Assembly (NCBI GenBank): GCA_033762075.1
Contig: JANRLY010000019.1
Location: 38,734-102,733 of the forward strand
Length of the DNA stretch: 64,000 bases
Reading direction: 5' to 3'
From: VFKI01 sp033762075
GTDB lineage: Bacteria > Pseudomonadota > Gammaproteobacteria > DSM-16500
Both the position numbers and the translations under genes were made by a program. Shown piece by piece: positions 1-8,969 of the stretch. The notes beneath the pieces were generated by a model. That model saw only the letters and a list, made by a program, of their open reading frames with translations, ran no database searches and was not told the origin of the DNA. Position 1 is the first letter of the stretch; each line of letters starts with the position of its first letter.

Positions 1-1184
1 TCTGGGATAGGAACATAGGCATCGTGATCATCATCCTTTTCTTTCAGGAGGGGGGCTTCCTGTATAGGTTCATATTGTGGCGCTTGGTTTACCTGAAACA
101 ATGACGCCCCGATGAACCGCAAGGCATGATCCAATGTCAACGTGTCACAAAAGATAGCTATCAGAAATGTTATACCACTTAAGAAATGGGAAGCTTCTGG
201 CATTTTGAACAATGTCATATACGTATTGAAATTTGAAGAATAATTGAGATACTCGAGCCAGCCTCCCATTCCCATTGCGAGCAAGAATGGCGCGATGAGC
301 GCTAAATATTCTTCTCTACTGTGTAGGTCAAGAAGATAATACAAGCGTTCGATATAATAACCCACAGTGAATATAAATGTTGGTATTGCATCAAGAGTCG
401 CCGGTATGAGGGGCAGTAAATATTCTTGAACAACACCCAGTCCTTCAAGTCCTAGCACTTCGACGGCCGCAGCCATATCTTGCAGAATGTAATTGCCCGC
501 TTGAGCTAGAAAAAAATAACCTAAATAGAAACCCTCAGCGCTAAAGGGTGAACCGTGCTCCCAGATAGACTCTCCAGCAGCCGAGTGCGCAGCAAGCTTA
601 AACAAGCTTGCCCCACCCGTCAAAAGTGTTGTCGCTGCATTCCCTATCCCAACAAAGGTGCCTAAGAATTCATCTGTATTCTCACCAAGATGGTGCAAAC
701 CTGTAGTAACATCAACACCATATTTTGATTGAAAAAATGCGCAAGCTGCGCTCAAAGAACTGATGAATGACACAATCATCAAAGTAGAACAACGCGAACA
801 ACTCTGAGAACCACAACGACAAGAAAATAAAGATTTAATATTTTTTGCTACTTCTTCGAATGAAAGACCAAATGATGATAAAAACATCACGAAAAATGCA
901 ATATAAACCTCTGTCTCATTTCCCGTGCGACTCATCATTAGATTGGCACCATCACTTGCCGCTGCTGAAGTAGTGCAATACAAAGCAAAGACAATTGCCA
1001 GTCCATTGAAGGCATATTGTGAAAAAGAAATTGGAGATTCTTCTGCAGAAAAATTTTCTTCTTTTTCTTCAAATGCTACATCGCTTCTTGCCTCTTCAGC
1101 CCGCTCAGCGAGCAAATCCTGATGAGGCTCAACTTGAGAAGAAGGAAGTTCATTACGAAAAAAATATGAAACAACGCCACCCAT
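1..1184 (-). CDS. Partial multipass membrane protein, function unknown
   Basis: The minus-strand frame starts at ATG 1184 and stays open through the window edge, so at least 394 residues are seen and the C-terminus is missing. The N-terminus (residues 1-50) is acidic and Glu-rich. Several long hydrophobic segments follow, for example around residues 60-80 and 90-110, then many more. Between two of them lies a tight cysteine cluster, CRCGSQSCSRC, at about residues 120-130, which could bind a metal. The visible end carries EAPLLKEKDDDHD. The gene is divergent from the membrane protein at 1330, which has the same general build (acidic N-terminus, CxC motif, many hydrophobic segments) but no alignment I can vouch for. 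I do not recognise a family. A role at a host-facing membrane is speculation. Confidence 0.75.
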   Translation of the reverse strand, partial: MGGVVSYFFRNELPSSQVEPHQDLLAERAEEARSDVAFEEKEENFSAEESPISFSQYAFNGLAIVFALYCTTSAAASDGANLMMSRTGNETEVYIAFFVMFLSSFGLSFEEVAKNIKSLFSCRCGSQSCSRCSTLMIVSFISSLSAACAFFQSKYGVDVTTGLHHLGENTDEFLGTFVGIGNAATTLLTGGASLFKLAAHSAAGESIWEHGSPFSAEGFYLGYFFLAQAGNYILQDMAAAVEVLGLEGLGVVQEYLLPLIPATLDAIPTFIFTVGYYIERLYYLLDLHSREEYLALIAPFLLAMGMGGWLEYLNYSSNFNTYMTLFKMPEASHFLSGITFLIAIFCDTLTLDHALRFIGASLFQVNQAPQYEPIQEAPLLKEKDDDHDAYVPIP

Positions 1185-1207
1185 AACCCACTCTTTTTTT
1201 ATCATCT

Positions 1208-1236
1208 TTGATATAACATCTGGAGCACATTATAAT
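1208..1236 (+). promoter_or_regulatory. Candidate sigma70 promoter for the gene at 1330
   Basis: A -35 element TTGATA at 1208-1213 and a perfect -10 TATAAT at 1231-1236 are separated by 17 bases. A transcript starting near 1243 would have a leader of about 85 nt before ATG 1330. This is a sequence match only. Confidence 0.5.
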
Positions 1237-1329
1237 GACGGAAAGACATACACTACAATGAACCTTAAGATTTCCTTAATATGAGCATAATATAATCACC
1301 TCCCCAAAACAGTAGGAGTATCTCTCGTT

Positions 1330-2808
1330 ATGTTGCAACCAGAGAGAGCGCATGAAGAAGAAAAACAACTTTTACCAGAAGAAGACGAATTCTTTGATGT
1401 CCCAGAATTAGCGGCACCAGAAGCCGAAGAAGAGCCCGTTTTTTACGATGTGCAAGAGTATTCATGCACCTGCCCCAATATCACACCGATAAGAGCGTAT
1501 GCTTTTGCCTCAGCCACTTCTGCAGCTTTTAATGCTATGTTAGGCCCGAGCGGCTGGAATGCAGAACAATTTGGCAACAGTCCAAGCGGGTGGATAGATA
1601 GTATGCCACTTTGGAAAACTGTCTATTCATTTGTCGCCATGTTAACGTCTCTTGATATCAACACAAAATTTGCCGAATATTTCGTACCAGAAGCATTCCA
1701 CAAACTGCACGAAGATTTTAGTGATTTTTATGCTAACAATCCTGTTAAAAAAGTGATTTCAACCGCCTCCGGATTTTTTGCTGCCATTCCATTTGCAATG
1801 ATCACATATGAATCTTTTGCTTGGTTACAAAATGTTGCCAATACAGCTTGGTCAACCACTGTAGGCTCTATCATGGGCCTCGCGGCACTCACAAATACAA
1901 CTGCTTCAAGAAAAATCGGCATCGATAGATTTTTTGATTGTGTCAGTGGTCTTTTCAGTCGCACTGAACAAGCTAAGAAAAAATTTATCGCTCAACTAAA
2001 ACATTTAAGTGCAGAACAACGCGAAACATTTGAAAGCGAATTAGAAGAAAAACATTTCGATCATCTTCCGAAAACACAAGAAGAAAGCGAAGCCTTCATC
2101 GAAGCACTCCATAACATTCTCACTGAGCATGATTGGCATCGAAGTGACAATTGGCTGGAAATAAGCGCGCAAATTTTTGATGCTGCACTGGCAACACTGA
2201 TGTTTATTTCTTCTGCACCCATTTTCTTTGAAAAAGGACTGAGCGGCATCGCACTCATCGCAGGAAAAGAAGCCCTGGCCAATAGCCCCATCTTTCTCAA
2301 ATGGCTCATTGGTTCGTTGGGAAGCATTTCATCTTGTTTATATTTTATTTCGGCATTGAGTATGCGTGAAAGTATTTGGGCCGCCTTAAAAACAGACCCG
2401 CGTTTTGCGATTCTGACAATCCTAAAAAATATTCCAGCTGGCATGGCAATGTTTACAGTCGCTAAAGGTGTTTTAAATAAAGACAACTTCTTTGGACTCA
2501 CAGAAGAAACTGGGTTTGGTAGTGCACTTCCTTATTTGGCCATGCTGAGCGCCATTCTCACCAATCTTTACTCTTGTATTGGTCTTTGGAAAAAAACACG
2601 TCAGCAACCTGAAGAAATCACCCAAGCTGCTAACGTCGATAACATCATCACTTGGCTGGAAAACAAATCCCATTTGACCCAAGAAGAAATGGCACCGATT
2701 CGCCGCACCATCAGCTTCTTTAAAGAACTCTCGGAGCAAGCCGATCGACCTCTAAAAGCTCCTTTGCTACAAGATCAAGCTGATAGAATTGCGCCCGCGT
2801 CACCCTGA
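1330..2808 (+). CDS. Multipass membrane protein with acidic N-terminus, unknown
   Basis: 492 residues. Residues 1-45 are strongly acidic and include EEKQLL, which fits the acidic dileucine pattern [DE]xxxL[LI]. Next come CTC (about residues 49-51) and several hydrophobic segments between about 55 and 210. A charged stretch, roughly 215-275, looks helical and soluble. More hydrophobic segments run to about 435, followed by a short charged tail. The possible SD (aggag) is about 11 bases upstream, which is long. It is divergent from the similar-looking protein at 1-1184. No enzyme motif is visible and I recognise no family. Confidence 0.75.
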   Translation: MLQPERAHEEEKQLLPEEDEFFDVPELAAPEAEEEPVFYDVQEYSCTCPNITPIRAYAFASATSAAFNAMLGPSGWNAEQFGNSPSGWIDSMPLWKTVYSFVAMLTSLDINTKFAEYFVPEAFHKLHEDFSDFYANNPVKKVISTASGFFAAIPFAMITYESFAWLQNVANTAWSTTVGSIMGLAALTNTTASRKIGIDRFFDCVSGLFSRTEQAKKKFIAQLKHLSAEQRETFESELEEKHFDHLPKTQEESEAFIEALHNILTEHDWHRSDNWLEISAQIFDAALATLMFISSAPIFFEKGLSGIALIAGKEALANSPIFLKWLIGSLGSISSCLYFISALSMRESIWAALKTDPRFAILTILKNIPAGMAMFTVAKGVLNKDNFFGLTEETGFGSALPYLAMLSAILTNLYSCIGLWKKTRQQPEEITQAANVDNIITWLENKSHLTQEEMAPIRRTISFFKELSEQADRPLKAPLLQDQADRIAPASP

Positions 2809-2833
2809 TAAAATTTTTTTATCAATCCACAGA

Positions 2834-2958
2834 TTATCCACAGCTCACCCACACGTTACTCTATTGCATCGTCCTCCGATATACATTATCTTGTGGATCA
2901 TACCGCCCAACTAACGCTATATGTTGTAGCGATCGCTTAAAGGGCATTTTTATCCACT
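2834..2958 (+). promoter_or_regulatory. Three DnaA-box-like nonamers upstream of nrdA
   Basis: TTATCCACA occurs exactly at 2834-2842. An 8/9 match lies on the minus strand at 2892-2900 (TGTGGATCA as read on the plus strand). Another 8/9 match, TTATCCACt, lies at 2950-2958, 18 bases before the nrdA ATG. The starts are each 58 bases apart. In E. coli, DnaA binds the nrdAB promoter region; the same role here is inferred. Confidence 0.5.
2881..2929 (+). promoter_or_regulatory. Candidate pair of NrdR boxes
   Basis: Two 16-mers resemble the NrdR box aCaCwAtATaTwGtgt: 2914-2929 (acgCTATATgTTGTag) is the better one, and 2881-2896 (ataCattATcTTGTgg) is weaker. Their starts are 33 bases apart, close to three helical turns, the arrangement known for NrdR. 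They lie upstream of nrdA. No nrdR gene is in the window. Confidence 0.45.
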
Positions 2959-2975
2959 TCTATCGGAGAATTTTC

Positions 2976-5792
2976 ATGGAGCCAGAAAATACAGCAACAC
3001 AAACAACAACTTCCGTCCATGCCTTCAGACCTGACGTCAATGTGACAGCGCCTGGCTACATTAAAGTCATTCGTCGTAATGGTACATTGGCCACTTTTAA
3101 TGCCAATAAAATCACTATTGCGATGACAAAAGCTTTTCTTGCCGTTGAGGGTGATACCGCCGCAGGCTCAAGTCGCGTCAATGAAATTGTAATGCAATTA
3201 GTCGCCAAGATTACCGCCGCCTTCCATCGCCGGATGCCTGATGGCGGCACTTTACACATCGAGGACATTCAAGATCAAGTTGAATTGGTTTTGATGCGCG
3301 CAGGTGAACATAAAGTAGCACGCGCTTATGTCCTTTATCGCGAAGAGCGCCGGAAAATCCGCGAACAAGAACAAGCGCTCGCAGCAGCACGTCCAACGCT
3401 ACACATCACATTGGATGATGGCCAACGTATACCGCTCGATATTGCACAATTAACGCAACGTGTCGAAAAAGCGTGCAAAAATTTAGCTGATGTTTCTTCG
3501 CATTTAATCATCGAAGACACACAACGCAATTTATTTGATGGTGTTCCCGCTAAAGAAGTCAGCAAAGCCCTCATCATGTCAACACGCGTTCTCATTGAAA
3601 AAGAACCCAATTATAGTTTTGTGGCAGCTCGACTTTTGCTGGATGAGTTACACGCTGAAGCACTGAGCTTTTTAGGGATTCCGACAACGATCAATATCGA
3701 TGCGTTATACCCAACCTACTTAGAAAAGTATATTTCACGCGGCATTGAACTTGAATTGCTTGATCCTGAACTCAAAAAATACGATTTCAAAAAATTAGCC
3801 ACCGCACTCGAACCTGAGCGCGATTTGCAATTTAATTATTTAGGTTTGCAAACTTTATATGATCGTTATTTCATTCACAAAAACGGCACTCGTTTTGAAT
3901 TACCGCAAGTTTTTTTCTTACGCGTTGCCATGGGTCTCGCATTGAATGAAAAAAATCGTGAAGCACGCGCCATCGAATTTTATCGCTTGCTTTCTTCCTT
4001 TGATTTTATGAGCTCAACACCCACTTTATTTAACTCAGGCACATTACGCCCACAATTATCCAGCTGTTATCTCACAACCGTACCCGATGATTTAGATGGC
4101 ATTTTCGCTGCGATTAAAGACAACGCTCTGTTGTCAAAATATGCAGGCGGTCTCGGCAACGATTGGACGCCGGTGCGCGCAATGAGCGCACACATTAAAG
4201 GCACTAATGGCAAATCACTTGGCGTCGTTCCTTTCTTAAGTGTTGCAAATGCAACAGCAGTTGCAGTCAACCAAGGCGGAAAACGCAAAGGCGCTGTATG
4301 TGCTTACCTCGAAACATGGCACGCTGACATCGAAGAATTTCTTGAGTTGCGCAAAAATACTGGCGATGAAAGACGTCGTACACATGATATGAATACCGCA
4401 AATTGGATCCCAGATCTTTTCATGCAACGTGTTATCGAAAATGGCGAATGGACTTTATTCTCACCGGATGAAACACCTGACTTACATGATTTGTATGGTG
4501 AAGCTTTTACAAAAGCTTACACAGCCTACGAACAAAAAGCAGCAGAAGGCAAAATTCACAATGCCAAAAAAATCTCTGCGCTTAGCTTATGGCGCAAAAT
4601 GCTTGGCATGTTATTTGAAACCGGTCATCCCTGGGTCACCTTCAAAGATCCTTGCAATTTACGTTCACCACAACAACATGTTGGCGTTGTGCACAGCTCT
4701 AATTTATGCACCGAAATTACACTCAATACTTCGCAAGATGAAATTGCAGTGTGTAATTTAGGAAGCATTAATTTAACGAATCATTTAACAGAAAAAGGAC
4801 TCGATACAGAAAAATTAAGACGTACGATTCATACTGCGTTGCGCATGCTGGACAATGTGATTGATATTAATTATTACTCCGTCCCGCAAGCGCGTAACTC
4901 TAACTTTAAACACCGCCCTGTCGGCATGGGCATCATGGGATTCCAAGATGCACTGTATCAGCTCGGTATTTCATACACATCCGATGCAGCCGTCGAATTT
5001 GCGGATCGCTCGATGGAAACGATCAGCTACTATGCCATTGAAGCTTCTACTTTACTTGCAGAAGAACGCGGCAGTTATGAAACGTACAAAGGCTCATTGT
5101 GGAGCCAAGGTATTTTACCCATTGATTCCATCGAATTATTAGCTAAACAACGCGGTGCCTATTTAGAACAAGATCGCAGTCAAACCTTAGACTGGAAATC
5201 ATTACGCGAACGCGTGAAAAAAGTGGGTATGCGTAATTCAAATGTATTAGCGATCGCACCAACAGCAACTATCGCGAACATCACAGGGGTTTCACAATCC
5301 ATCGAACCCACTTACCAAAATTTATTTGTTAAATCGAATCTATCTGGTGAGTTTACTGTGATTAATCCATGGCTAGTCAACGATTTGAAAAAACGTAATC
5401 TCTGGGATGACGTTATGGTTAACGATCTCAAATATTACAATGGCAGTGTCGCGAAAATTTCTCGCATTCCAGACGATTTGAAAGAACGCTATGCCACCGC
5501 CTTTGAAATTGATCCCAACTGGTTAGTTGAAGCTGCTTCGCGCCGTCAAAAATGGATTGATCAAGCCCAATCACTCAATCTTTATATGGCCGCGCCATCA
5601 GGAAAAAAACTTGATCAACTTTACCGACTCGCTTGGGTGCGCGGTTTAAAAACCACGTATTATTTACGCAGCATGGGCGCCACAAATGCAGAAAAATCGA
5701 CGGTTCATGATGATTCACTCAACGCTGTGCAAACCCAAACGGAACCAAAAGCTTGCTTGATCACTGATCCTGGTTGCGAAGCTTGCCAATAA
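2976..5792 (+). CDS. nrdA: Ribonucleoside-diphosphate reductase, alpha subunit (class Ia)
   Basis: 938 residues. It reduces ribonucleoside diphosphates to deoxy forms with the beta subunit encoded next door. Two ATP-cone-like regulatory domains precede the catalytic barrel, at about residues 30-125 and 138-230. This longer build is known from Pseudomonas and Chlamydia rather than E. coli. The active-site set is intact: C364 (SSCYL) and C593 (CNLGSINL) form the redox pair, and N576-C578-E580 (SSNLCTEI) holds the thiyl cysteine. The C-terminus ends in CxxC (CEACQ), the shuttle used by thioredoxin or glutaredoxin. ATG 2976 has an upstream cggaga SD. nrdB follows after 65 bases. The upstream region carries DnaA- and NrdR-like sites. 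Confidence 0.97.
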   Translation: MEPENTATQTTTSVHAFRPDVNVTAPGYIKVIRRNGTLATFNANKITIAMTKAFLAVEGDTAAGSSRVNEIVMQLVAKITAAFHRRMPDGGTLHIEDIQDQVELVLMRAGEHKVARAYVLYREERRKIREQEQALAAARPTLHITLDDGQRIPLDIAQLTQRVEKACKNLADVSSHLIIEDTQRNLFDGVPAKEVSKALIMSTRVLIEKEPNYSFVAARLLLDELHAEALSFLGIPTTINIDALYPTYLEKYISRGIELELLDPELKKYDFKKLATALEPERDLQFNYLGLQTLYDRYFIHKNGTRFELPQVFFLRVAMGLALNEKNREARAIEFYRLLSSFDFMSSTPTLFNSGTLRPQLSSCYLTTVPDDLDGIFAAIKDNALLSKYAGGLGNDWTPVRAMSAHIKGTNGKSLGVVPFLSVANATAVAVNQGGKRKGAVCAYLETWHADIEEFLELRKNTGDERRRTHDMNTANWIPDLFMQRVIENGEWTLFSPDETPDLHDLYGEAFTKAYTAYEQKAAEGKIHNAKKISALSLWRKMLGMLFETGHPWVTFKDPCNLRSPQQHVGVVHSSNLCTEITLNTSQDEIAVCNLGSINLTNHLTEKGLDTEKLRRTIHTALRMLDNVIDINYYSVPQARNSNFKHRPVGMGIMGFQDALYQLGISYTSDAAVEFADRSMETISYYAIEASTLLAEERGSYETYKGSLWSQGILPIDSIELLAKQRGAYLEQDRSQTLDWKSLRERVKKVGMRNSNVLAIAPTATIANITGVSQSIEPTYQNLFVKSNLSGEFTVINPWLVNDLKKRNLWDDVMVNDLKYYNGSVAKISRIPDDLKERYATAFEIDPNWLVEAASRRQKWIDQAQSLNLYMAAPSGKKLDQLYRLAWVRGLKTTYYLRSMGATNAEKSTVHDDSLNAVQTQTEPKACLITDPGCEACQ

Positions 5793-5798
5793 CCGTCG

Positions 5799-5828
5799 TC
5801 CCGCGACTCTATCAAAGAGTCCGCGGGA
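5799..5828. repeat. Intergenic palindrome, CCCGCG family (nrdA-nrdB)
   Basis: tcccgcgactct and agagtccgcggga form a hairpin with one bulged base and a 5-nt loop. It lies between the nrdA stop and the nrdB SD. It belongs to the dispersed CCCGCG/CGCGGG palindrome family of this window and may also modulate the nrdA:nrdB ratio, which is speculation. Confidence 0.7.
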
Positions 5829-5857
5829 TTCAGTAATAAATTTAAGGAGAAAATGTA

Positions 5858-6955
5858 ATGACATCGACACAACAAAACACAGCAGAACAAACTTTAGGCG
5901 GTGCAACGGGCCTTGAATCTCTCGAGATGGGCGCAAAACGCATTCAAGTCGATGACAAACGCATCATTAACTGCCGCGCAGATCTGAATCAACTAGTCCC
6001 CTTTAAATATAAATGGGCTTGGCAAAAATATTTAGATGCGTGTGCCAATCACTGGATGCCAAATGAAATCAACATGGCAGCAGACGTTGCTCTTTGGAAA
6101 AGTCCCAACGGTCTCACTGAAGATGAACGTTTAATCATCATGCGTAATCTCGGTTTTTTTTCGACAGCGGATTCTCTCGTTGCCAATAACCTGGTCTTGG
6201 CAGTGTATCGTCATATTACCAATCCAGAATGTCGTCAATATTTATTGCGTCAAGCTTTCGAAGAAGCGCTACATACGCATGCGTATCAACACATCATTCA
6301 AAGTCTTGGTATGGATGAAGCAGAAGTTTTCAATATGTATCGCGAAGTCCCTGCTGTTGCAACCAAAGCGGCTTGGTCGTTACCTTTTACACAAAGTTTA
6401 GGCGACATTCACTTCAAAACAGGAACACCTGAAACGGATCAACGTTTATTACGCGATTTGATTGCATTTTATGTTGTCTTTGAAGGCATTTTCTTTTATG
6501 TTGGTTTTACGCAAATACTTTCGATGGGTCGTCGCAATAAAATGACTGGCACCTCTGAGCAATTCCAATATATTTTGCGCGATGAATCCATGCATCTTAA
6601 TTTTGGTATTGATGTCATCAACCAAATTAAAATTGAAAATCCTGATCTCTGGACAGACTCCTTTAAACGCGAAATACTTGATCTCATTCACGAAGGCGTC
6701 AACCTCGAATATGGTTATGCTGTTGACACCATGCCGCGCGGCATTCTTGGCATGAACGCTGAAATGTTCCGCGAATATTTACATTTTATTGCAAATCGCC
6801 GTTGCGCTCAGATTGGTCTTGAACAGCAATTCCCAGGCGCGACAAACCCATTTCCATGGATGAGTGAAATGATGGATCTCAAAAAAGAAAAAAACTTTTT
6901 TGAAACACGCGTCACAGAATATCAAACGGGCGGCACATTAAGCTGGGATGAGTAA
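5858..6955 (+). CDS. nrdB: Ribonucleoside-diphosphate reductase, beta subunit (class Ia)
   Basis: 365 residues. It is the diiron-tyrosyl radical subunit partnering NrdA. The ligand motif EEALHTHAY keeps the iron ligands Glu and His and places Tyr exactly where E. coli Tyr122 sits (ExxHxxxY), so the radical tyrosine is present. The second ligand set lies in FVVFEGIFFYVGF and in RDESMHLNFG, which supply Glu and Glu/His. The C-terminal tail ends in an acidic stretch, as expected for docking on NrdA. SD taaggag precedes ATG 5858. It forms one operon with nrdA. Confidence 0.97.
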   Translation: MTSTQQNTAEQTLGGATGLESLEMGAKRIQVDDKRIINCRADLNQLVPFKYKWAWQKYLDACANHWMPNEINMAADVALWKSPNGLTEDERLIIMRNLGFFSTADSLVANNLVLAVYRHITNPECRQYLLRQAFEEALHTHAYQHIIQSLGMDEAEVFNMYREVPAVATKAAWSLPFTQSLGDIHFKTGTPETDQRLLRDLIAFYVVFEGIFFYVGFTQILSMGRRNKMTGTSEQFQYILRDESMHLNFGIDVINQIKIENPDLWTDSFKREILDLIHEGVNLEYGYAVDTMPRGILGMNAEMFREYLHFIANRRCAQIGLEQQFPGATNPFPWMSEMMDLKKEKNFFETRVTEYQTGGTLSWDE

Positions 6956-6989
6956 AATATTAATTGAGCAAATGTCACTACTTGCCTTT

Positions 6990-7021
6990 GTCATTTCGCG
7001 CAATTTTTAGCGCGGAATGAC
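6990..7021. repeat. Intergenic palindrome, CCCGCG family (after nrdB)
   Basis: gtcatttcgcgc pairs with gcgcggaatgac around an 8-nt loop (one mismatch). It is downstream of nrdB and could act as a transcript end, but no U-tract follows, so I class it with the dispersed palindromes. Confidence 0.65.
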
Positions 7022-7073
7022 GCATTCCCTGGCTTAGTAGTAACAAGCAATCAACAATTGGAAGTTTAAAATC

Positions 7074-7211
7074 ATGCAGAAATTAATTAAATTTCCGTTA
7101 ATGTCTGTGTACTGTCTTTTAGGTCTTTTGGTAGGTTGCAGCCTTGATATCCTATACCAAAACCACATAAAATTTCTTGCATATTATGCCTTTATTGGTA
7201 GTTTCGGATAG
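7074..7211 (+). CDS. Small membrane protein (possible 5' half of a frameshifted gene)
   Basis: 45 codons from ATG 7074 to TAG 7209-7211. The product is hydrophobic, with LLGLLVGCSLDILY and a second apolar stretch at the end. It overlaps the 60-codon ORF at 7177-7359, in another frame, by 35 bases. Joined by one frameshift, the pair would give a single protein of about 95 residues with three hydrophobic segments. It is either a broken small gene or two independent tiny ORFs. No family is recognised. Confidence 0.3.
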   Translation: MQKLIKFPLMSVYCLLGLLVGCSLDILYQNHIKFLAYYAFIGSFG

Positions 7212-7359
7212 TGGACTCTATGCTTTTACAGTTTTTCTTGATAAAAAATCTGAACGCAAATATATTATTGCCGGCAATATACTGCTCGCCCTATTCATTA
7301 TAGGAATTATTGTATTGCTGAATAATCCTTTCAACCCGGTCGGGGATATGGTTGTATAA
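7177..7359 (+). CDS. Small membrane protein (possible 3' half of a frameshifted gene)
   Basis: 60 codons. A basic stretch (DKKSERKY) is followed by a strong transmembrane segment (NILLALFIIGIIVLL) and a short NPFNPVGD tail. No SD is evident before ATG 7177, which fits the idea that this is the second part of the ORF starting at 7074. Apart from these ORFs and one palindrome, I see nothing in 6956-7387. Confidence 0.3.
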   Translation: MHIMPLLVVSDSGLYAFTVFLDKKSERKYIIAGNILLALFIIGIIVLLNNPFNPVGDMVV

Positions 7360-7387
7360 AGAAACCCCATGAGAAGGCTGTTTCACA

Positions 7388-8785
7388 ATGGTTTCAAATT
7401 TTATTAATACACTTTGGGATGAATCCATCACATCAACATTGATGGATTACATCAAAATTCCCAACAAATCTCCTCTATTTGATCGCGATTGGAAAAAGCA
7501 CGGCCATATGGATGCCGCAGTCAAATTAATTGTTGACTGGTGTCGCGTACATGCCGTCGATGGCATGCAACTCGATGTCGTTGAATTACCAGGTCGTACG
7601 CCTGTTATTTTAATGGAAATTCCAGGCAGTTCTGATCAAACTATTTTGTTATATGGTCACCTCGACAAACAACCTGAAATGACAGGTTGGGACAGTGATT
7701 TACATCCTTGGAAACCTGTTCTGCGAGGCGATCGTCTATATGGACGTGGCGGTGCAGATGATGGGTACGCTGCATTTGCTTCACTCACTGCCATTCGTGC
7801 ATTGCGTGAAAAAAATCTTCCACATGCACGTTGTGTCATTTTAATTGAAGCTTGCGAAGAAAGTGGCAGCGTTGATTTACCATACTACATTGATGCTTTA
7901 CAAAATCGTATTGGCACACCTGACCTCGTGATTTGTCTGGATTCCGGATGTGGCAACTACGATCAATTATGGATGACAACTTCTTTGCGAGGGATGGTGA
8001 CAGGTGAATTATCAATTGAAGTGCTCACTGAGGGCGTACACTCTGGTAACGGCAGTGGCATTGTGCCATCTTGTTTTATGGTGTTACGTCAATTGCTCAA
8101 TCGAATTGAAGATCCCAACACAGGTCAAATATTATTACCAGAATTACAAGTCACAATTCCTGACGAGCGTCTCAAACAAACCACGCTGGCAGCAGATGCA
8201 CTCGGCAATCAAGTCTACACGGAATTTCCATTCGTCGAACATGTTCAACCTGTGACAGACAATTTATCTGAACTGATTCTTAATCGCACTTGGCGCCCTG
8301 CTTTATCTGTCATTGGTGCCAATGGATTGCCGCCACCAGAAAATGCTGGGAGTGTGACATTACCTAAATTAACTTTTCCACTATCAATGCGTATACCGCC
8401 CATGTGTGATCCGAAACATGCTGCCGCCGCATTAAAACAAACACTTGAAAACAATCCACCCTTTCAAGCAAAAATCCATTTTGAAATTGGCAAACAAACG
8501 GCTGGCTGGAATGCCCCTGAACAAGCGACATGGTTACATACCATTGCAGACACTGCTTCACAAAAATATTTTGGTTCACCTGCAATGTACATGGGTGAAG
8601 GTGGCACGATTCCATTCATGGGCATGCTTGGCAAAAAGTTTCCGCGAGCGCAGTTTTTAATTACCGGAGTACTAGGCCCGCATTCAAATGCACATGGTCC
8701 AAATGAATTTTTACATTTGCTTACTGCGAAAAAATTAACCGCATGTGTTGCTGATGTGATTTCTACGCAGTATGTTTCTTCCTAA
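7388..8785 (+). CDS. M20-family zinc metallopeptidase (dipeptidase-like)
   Basis: 465 residues. It should hydrolyse dipeptides or N-acyl amino acids in the cytoplasm, since no signal peptide is seen. The M20 signature is complete: H91 and D93 in LLYGHLDKQP, the bridging D124/D125 in GRGGADDG, and the catalytic base pair E157-E158 in EACEESGS. A late His lies in GPHSNAHGPNE. The central stretch around residues 205-320 fits the lid domain. The length fits the CNDP/PepV-like branch rather than ArgE or DapE (about 380). Substrate cannot be read from sequence. It stands alone, with no clear operon partner. Confidence 0.9.
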   Translation: MVSNFINTLWDESITSTLMDYIKIPNKSPLFDRDWKKHGHMDAAVKLIVDWCRVHAVDGMQLDVVELPGRTPVILMEIPGSSDQTILLYGHLDKQPEMTGWDSDLHPWKPVLRGDRLYGRGGADDGYAAFASLTAIRALREKNLPHARCVILIEACEESGSVDLPYYIDALQNRIGTPDLVICLDSGCGNYDQLWMTTSLRGMVTGELSIEVLTEGVHSGNGSGIVPSCFMVLRQLLNRIEDPNTGQILLPELQVTIPDERLKQTTLAADALGNQVYTEFPFVEHVQPVTDNLSELILNRTWRPALSVIGANGLPPPENAGSVTLPKLTFPLSMRIPPMCDPKHAAAALKQTLENNPPFQAKIHFEIGKQTAGWNAPEQATWLHTIADTASQKYFGSPAMYMGEGGTIPFMGMLGKKFPRAQFLITGVLGPHSNAHGPNEFLHLLTAKKLTACVADVISTQYVSS

Positions 8786-8865
8786 CACTCTAAACACAAA
8801 AATTGTCTACAGCACTAGGAGAAGCTCATTTATTCAAAAACGAAAGGCATTGCAACTCGGATGAA

Positions 8866-8919
8866 GGGAGCATCGAGCACAGGGATGCACGCCTCTGAGT
8901 GTGAATCAATGAACTTCGA
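8866..8919. repeat. Dispersed ~55-bp intergenic repeat, copy 1
   Basis: The core gagcacagggatgcacgcct lies within a ~55-bp unit that recurs, about 80% identical, at 43072-43124 (core gagtacagggatgtgcgtcc); both copies end in gaatgaacttcga or a near variant. It is not a palindrome. It lies in the 184-bp gap before the aldehyde dehydrogenase gene. Confidence 0.65.
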
Positions 8920-8969
8920 CTTTTTTAAATTGAAAAACAGGAAAAATTCATTAAAAGGAGTTGTAATAA

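Noticed and set aside
925..1122. A plus-strand 65-codon ORF in the first kilobase
   Set aside because: It is the antisense shadow of the well-formed minus-strand membrane protein that runs off the window start.
6990..7021. The palindrome after nrdB as a rho-independent terminator
   Set aside because: There is no T-tract after the stem and the same arms recur at other loci, so it is placed in the dispersed repeat family.
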